A DNA stretch of 7,974 bases from SLST01 sp964458555 (lineage in GTDB: Bacteria; Spirochaetota; Spirochaetia; DSM-27196; SLST01): positions 1 to 7,974 of the forward strand of contig CAYWJH010000129.1 of NCBI GenBank assembly GCA_964458555.1, written 5' to 3'. Position 1 is the stretch's first letter, and the number at the start of each line of letters is the position of its first letter. Both the position numbers and the translations under genes were made by a program. This document shows positions 5,932 to 7,974 of this stretch, one piece after another. The notes beneath the pieces were generated by a model that searched no databases, was not told the origin of the DNA, and worked only from the letters and a program-made list of their open reading frames with translations.

Positions 5932-7044
5932 ATGGAACGCGTTCGTGCAGGCATTGTCGGTCTCGGCTTTGGCGCCGAGTTCATCCCCATCTACCAGGCT
6001 CATCCCAAGGCCGAGATCGTGGCGATCTGTCAGCGCACCCGGGCGCACCTCGACGAGGTCGGCGACAAGTTCGGCGTCGGGACGCGGTACACCGATTACG
6101 AGCAGATGCTCGCCGATCCGAACATCGACTTCGTCCACATCAACAGCCCCATCCCCGATCACGCGCCCATGACCATCGCGGCGCTCAAAGCGGGTAAGCA
6201 TGTGATGTGCACGGTTCCCATGGCGACGACGATCGACGAGTGCCGCCAGATCGTGCGGCTCGTCAAGCAGACCGGCCTCAGGTACATGATGGCGGAGACC
6301 GTCGTCTACAGCCGCGAGTATCTCTACATCAAGGAGCTCTACGACAAGGGCGAGCTCGGCAGGATCCAGTACATGCAGGCGTCGCACCCGCAGGACATGG
6401 AGGGATGGCCCGATTACTGGAAGGACATGATCCCCATGCACTACGCGACGCACGTGGTGAGCCCGGTGCTCTCGATGGTCGGCGGTCTCGCCGAATACGT
6501 GAGCTGCTTTGGTTCCGGAGTCGTGAACGACGAGGTGGCGAAGCGATCGGGCAATCGCTTCGCTGTGGAGTCGTGCCACATCAAGGTGAAGGACTCCGAT
6601 GTCGCGGCGCACGTCTGGCGCTTCCTCTGGGACACCGCCCGGCAGTACCGCGAGAGCATCGACGTCTACGGCACGAAGAAGTCGTTCGAGTGGCAGCTCG
6701 TCGAGGGTGAGGAGCCGGTGCTCCATACGGCGAAACGACCCGAACCCGAGATCCCCGAGCGAGTGACGGTACCGGACTTTGCTCACCGCCTTCCCGAGCC
6801 GATTCAGAAGTTCACCCGCGGGATCGTCGATGAAGACCATCTCTCGTTCATTCAGGGCGCGGGTCACGGCGGCTCGCACCCGCATATGGTCAACGAGTTC
6901 GTCTCCGCGCTCATCGAGGACCGCGATCCGTATCCGAACGCGTCGACGGCGGCCAACTGGACGTCCGTGGGAATCTGCGCGCATCAGTCGGCGCTTGCCG
7001 GGGGCGAACGGGTGAACGTCCCGGACTATATGGAGGAACTATGA
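5932..7044 (+). CDS. Gfo/Idh/MocA-family oxidoreductase with atypical TVP in place of EKP
   Basis: The start at 5932 gives 370 residues. It follows AGGGGG by five bases and places the Rossmann motif GIVGLGFGAEF at residue 7, as is normal. An in-frame ATG at 5866 would add 22 residues that run across the promoter. The N-terminal domain (about 4-125) binds NAD(P). The C-terminal domain (about 126-350) is the alpha/beta substrate domain, with HYATHVV (170-176) where the family has its conserved histidine, and a C-terminal GSHPHMVNEF segment. The unusual point is residues 93-96, CTVP, at the position of the family's EKP motif, so the usual catalytic or orienting lysine is replaced by valine. The protein otherwise looks complete and healthy. 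It overlaps the next gene by ATGA. It probably oxidises or epimerises a sugar or cyclitol through a keto intermediate; the substrate is unknown. Confidence 0.9.
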   Translation: MERVRAGIVGLGFGAEFIPIYQAHPKAEIVAICQRTRAHLDEVGDKFGVGTRYTDYEQMLADPNIDFVHINSPIPDHAPMTIAALKAGKHVMCTVPMATTIDECRQIVRLVKQTGLRYMMAETVVYSREYLYIKELYDKGELGRIQYMQASHPQDMEGWPDYWKDMIPMHYATHVVSPVLSMVGGLAEYVSCFGSGVVNDEVAKRSGNRFAVESCHIKVKDSDVAAHVWRFLWDTARQYRESIDVYGTKKSFEWQLVEGEEPVLHTAKRPEPEIPERVTVPDFAHRLPEPIQKFTRGIVDEDHLSFIQGAGHGGSHPHMVNEFVSALIEDRDPYPNASTAANWTSVGICAHQSALAGGERVNVPDYMEEL

Positions 7045-7925
7045 CAGGAACGACGACAGGGGTAATCGGCCTCGGTGGCATGGGAAGCGGCATCGCCGGA
7101 ACTCTACTGCGCACCGAGTTCGAGCTCACGGTCTTCGACATCGACCCGGAGCGCGTGAAAGCGCCGACCGAAGCCGGGGCGACGGCCGCCGGCGACGTCG
7201 CAGAGGTATGCGAACGGTGCGATACGATCGTGCTGAGCCTTCCGAGCTCGCACGTCGCGGTGGAGGTGATGGAGCAGCAGATTCTGCCGGCTGCGCGCGA
7301 GGGCAGCGTGGTGATCGACATGGGCACGACGCTCGTCCGCGAGACGCGCAGGCTCTCCACCGCGTTCAAGGAGCGCGGCGTCACCCTCCTCGACGCCCCG
7401 GTGAGCGGCGGGACGGGAGGCGCGGAGAAGGGAGAGCTCTTCATCTTCGTCGGCGGTGAGAAGGCCGTCGCCGACTCACGATGGCCGCTTCTCGAGGCGC
7501 TCGGGGGTGGCCGCCTCACGTGGTGCGGTGAGTCGGGATGCGGTCAGATCACCAAGGCGGTGAATCAGCTCGGGATGGGACTCGTGGACGCCGCGTTCAT
7601 CGAGGCGATCGCCTTCGGTGTGAACGGCGGAGTGCCCGCGGAGGTGCTCGAGAAGGCCGTCGGCGGCGAGTCGGGCTGGCGGGCGCACCTGGCGAAGACC
7701 GCCTCTCGGATCGCCGCCGGGAACGGCGACGGGAACGACGTGAAGTACGCCGAGCACAACTACTTCCTCGACTTCGCTCACGACGAAGGGTTCCCGGCTC
7801 CCATGCTCGACGCGCTTTACGCGTACATGCAGCAGTTTCCGGAGACCCACCGCGATAACATGAATCGGCCCTACCCACCGCTCTGGTCGGCGTTGACCGG
7901 TTCGAGCAAAGGAGCCAAGGAATGA
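7041..7925 (+). CDS. NAD(P)-dependent beta-hydroxyacid dehydrogenase (3-hydroxyisobutyrate dehydrogenase family)
   Basis: This 294-residue protein matches the family's usual length. Residues 7-20 carry the dinucleotide motif GVIGLGGMGSGIAG, and D33 at the end of the second strand suggests NAD preference. DAPVSGGTGGAEKGEL (118-133) is the substrate-binding signature. K172 in GQITKAVNQLGMG is the expected catalytic lysine, with N175 nearby. The all-helical C-terminal half (about 165-290) provides the dimer. Family members oxidise 3-hydroxyisobutyrate, tartronate semialdehyde or related beta-hydroxyacids. Here the sugar-type neighbours suggest a sugar-acid intermediate, which is inference. The ATG overlaps the upstream stop (ATGA), with GGAGG four bases before it. 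The gene ends in another ATGA overlap with the following gene, so the three form a translationally coupled operon. Confidence 0.9.
   Translation: MTGTTTGVIGLGGMGSGIAGTLLRTEFELTVFDIDPERVKAPTEAGATAAGDVAEVCERCDTIVLSLPSSHVAVEVMEQQILPAAREGSVVIDMGTTLVRETRRLSTAFKERGVTLLDAPVSGGTGGAEKGELFIFVGGEKAVADSRWPLLEALGGGRLTWCGESGCGQITKAVNQLGMGLVDAAFIEAIAFGVNGGVPAEVLEKAVGGESGWRAHLAKTASRIAAGNGDGNDVKYAEHNYFLDFAHDEGFPAPMLDALYAYMQQFPETHRDNMNRPYPPLWSALTGSSKGAKE
7908..7914 (+). promoter_or_regulatory. Shine-Dalgarno site for the partial downstream gene
   Basis: AAAGGAG, seven bases before the ATG at 7922, is a strong ribosome site inside the preceding coding region. It confirms that a gene really starts at the overlap. 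Confidence 0.65.
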
Positions 7926-7974
7926 TCAAGCTTTCATGCGCGTCGCTGTCCTTCGACGGATTCGGGGACGAGGA
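7922..7974 (+). CDS. Probable sugar phosphate isomerase/epimerase (TIM barrel), 5' fragment
   Basis: Only 17 codons are present, reading MIKLSCASLSFDGFGDE before the window ends. The opening IKLSCASLSF resembles the first strand of xylose-isomerase-like TIM-barrel proteins (AP endonuclease family 2 fold), which are routinely found beside Gfo/Idh/MocA dehydrogenases in sugar and inositol catabolism. The start overlaps the preceding stop (ATGA) and has AAAGGAG upstream, so it is the third gene of the operon. The family call rests on a short sequence and on context. Confidence 0.6.
   Translation, partial: MIKLSCASLSFDGFGDE

Noticed and set aside
5857..6984. Minus-strand open frame of 375 codons
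   Set aside because: It is a long mirror frame of the Gfo/Idh gene produced by GC-rich codon bias. It has no motif and no ribosome site, and its sense-strand partner is clearly coding.

Overview
This is a GC-rich bacterial window, dense with genes and with no RNA genes, CRISPR arrays or insertion sequences visible. The organism is not certain. An H-NS-type nucleoid protein is most familiar from Proteobacteria. The XylR-type regulator plus Gfo/Idh/MocA, beta-hydroxyacid dehydrogenase and sugar isomerase genes is a mix common in Planctomycetota, Gemmatimonadota, Acidobacteriota and related environmental lineages. I would call it an environmental Gram-negative heterotroph and not go further.

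Left half (1-4491), all on the minus strand. Read in the direction of transcription it begins with a decayed Gfo/Idh/MocA dehydrogenase (4491-3555). Its start codon looks mutated, it carries a frameshifting deletion near the N terminus, and it has an in-frame TAG. Sixteen bases later comes an intact H-NS-family gene (3538-3149). After a 125-base gap that can fold into a long stem comes a two-gene ion-transport unit: a 640-residue membrane protein with two DUF1538 halves (3023-1101), then a protein built of P-II-like repeats (1104 to beyond base 1). The second gene starts at a GTG that overlaps the stop of the first in a GTGA arrangement. It has a good Shine-Dalgarno sequence and stays open for all 368 codons to the window edge. 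DUF1538 proteins (UmpA/UmpB) have been reported as a two-component monovalent-cation/H+ antiporter, and P-II-like proteins commonly regulate transporters. The pair is therefore probably a cation transporter and its signal-sensing partner.

Right half (4649-7974), all on the plus strand. A XylR-type regulator (sugar-sensing domain plus AraC-type DNA-binding domain) is divergent from the decayed dehydrogenase. A 110-base gap with inverted repeats and a good promoter follows. Then comes an operon linked by ATGA overlaps: a Gfo/Idh/MocA oxidoreductase with a non-canonical catalytic motif, a 3-hydroxyisobutyrate-dehydrogenase-like enzyme, and the first 17 codons of a probable sugar phosphate isomerase/epimerase. 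This reads as an inducible catabolic pathway for a sugar, cyclitol or sugar acid; the substrate cannot be told from the sequence.

The most unusual items are the three-repeat P-II-like protein coupled to a fused double-DUF1538 transporter, the multiply broken dehydrogenase whose promoter may still serve the H-NS gene, and the Gfo/Idh enzyme that lacks the usual EKP lysine.
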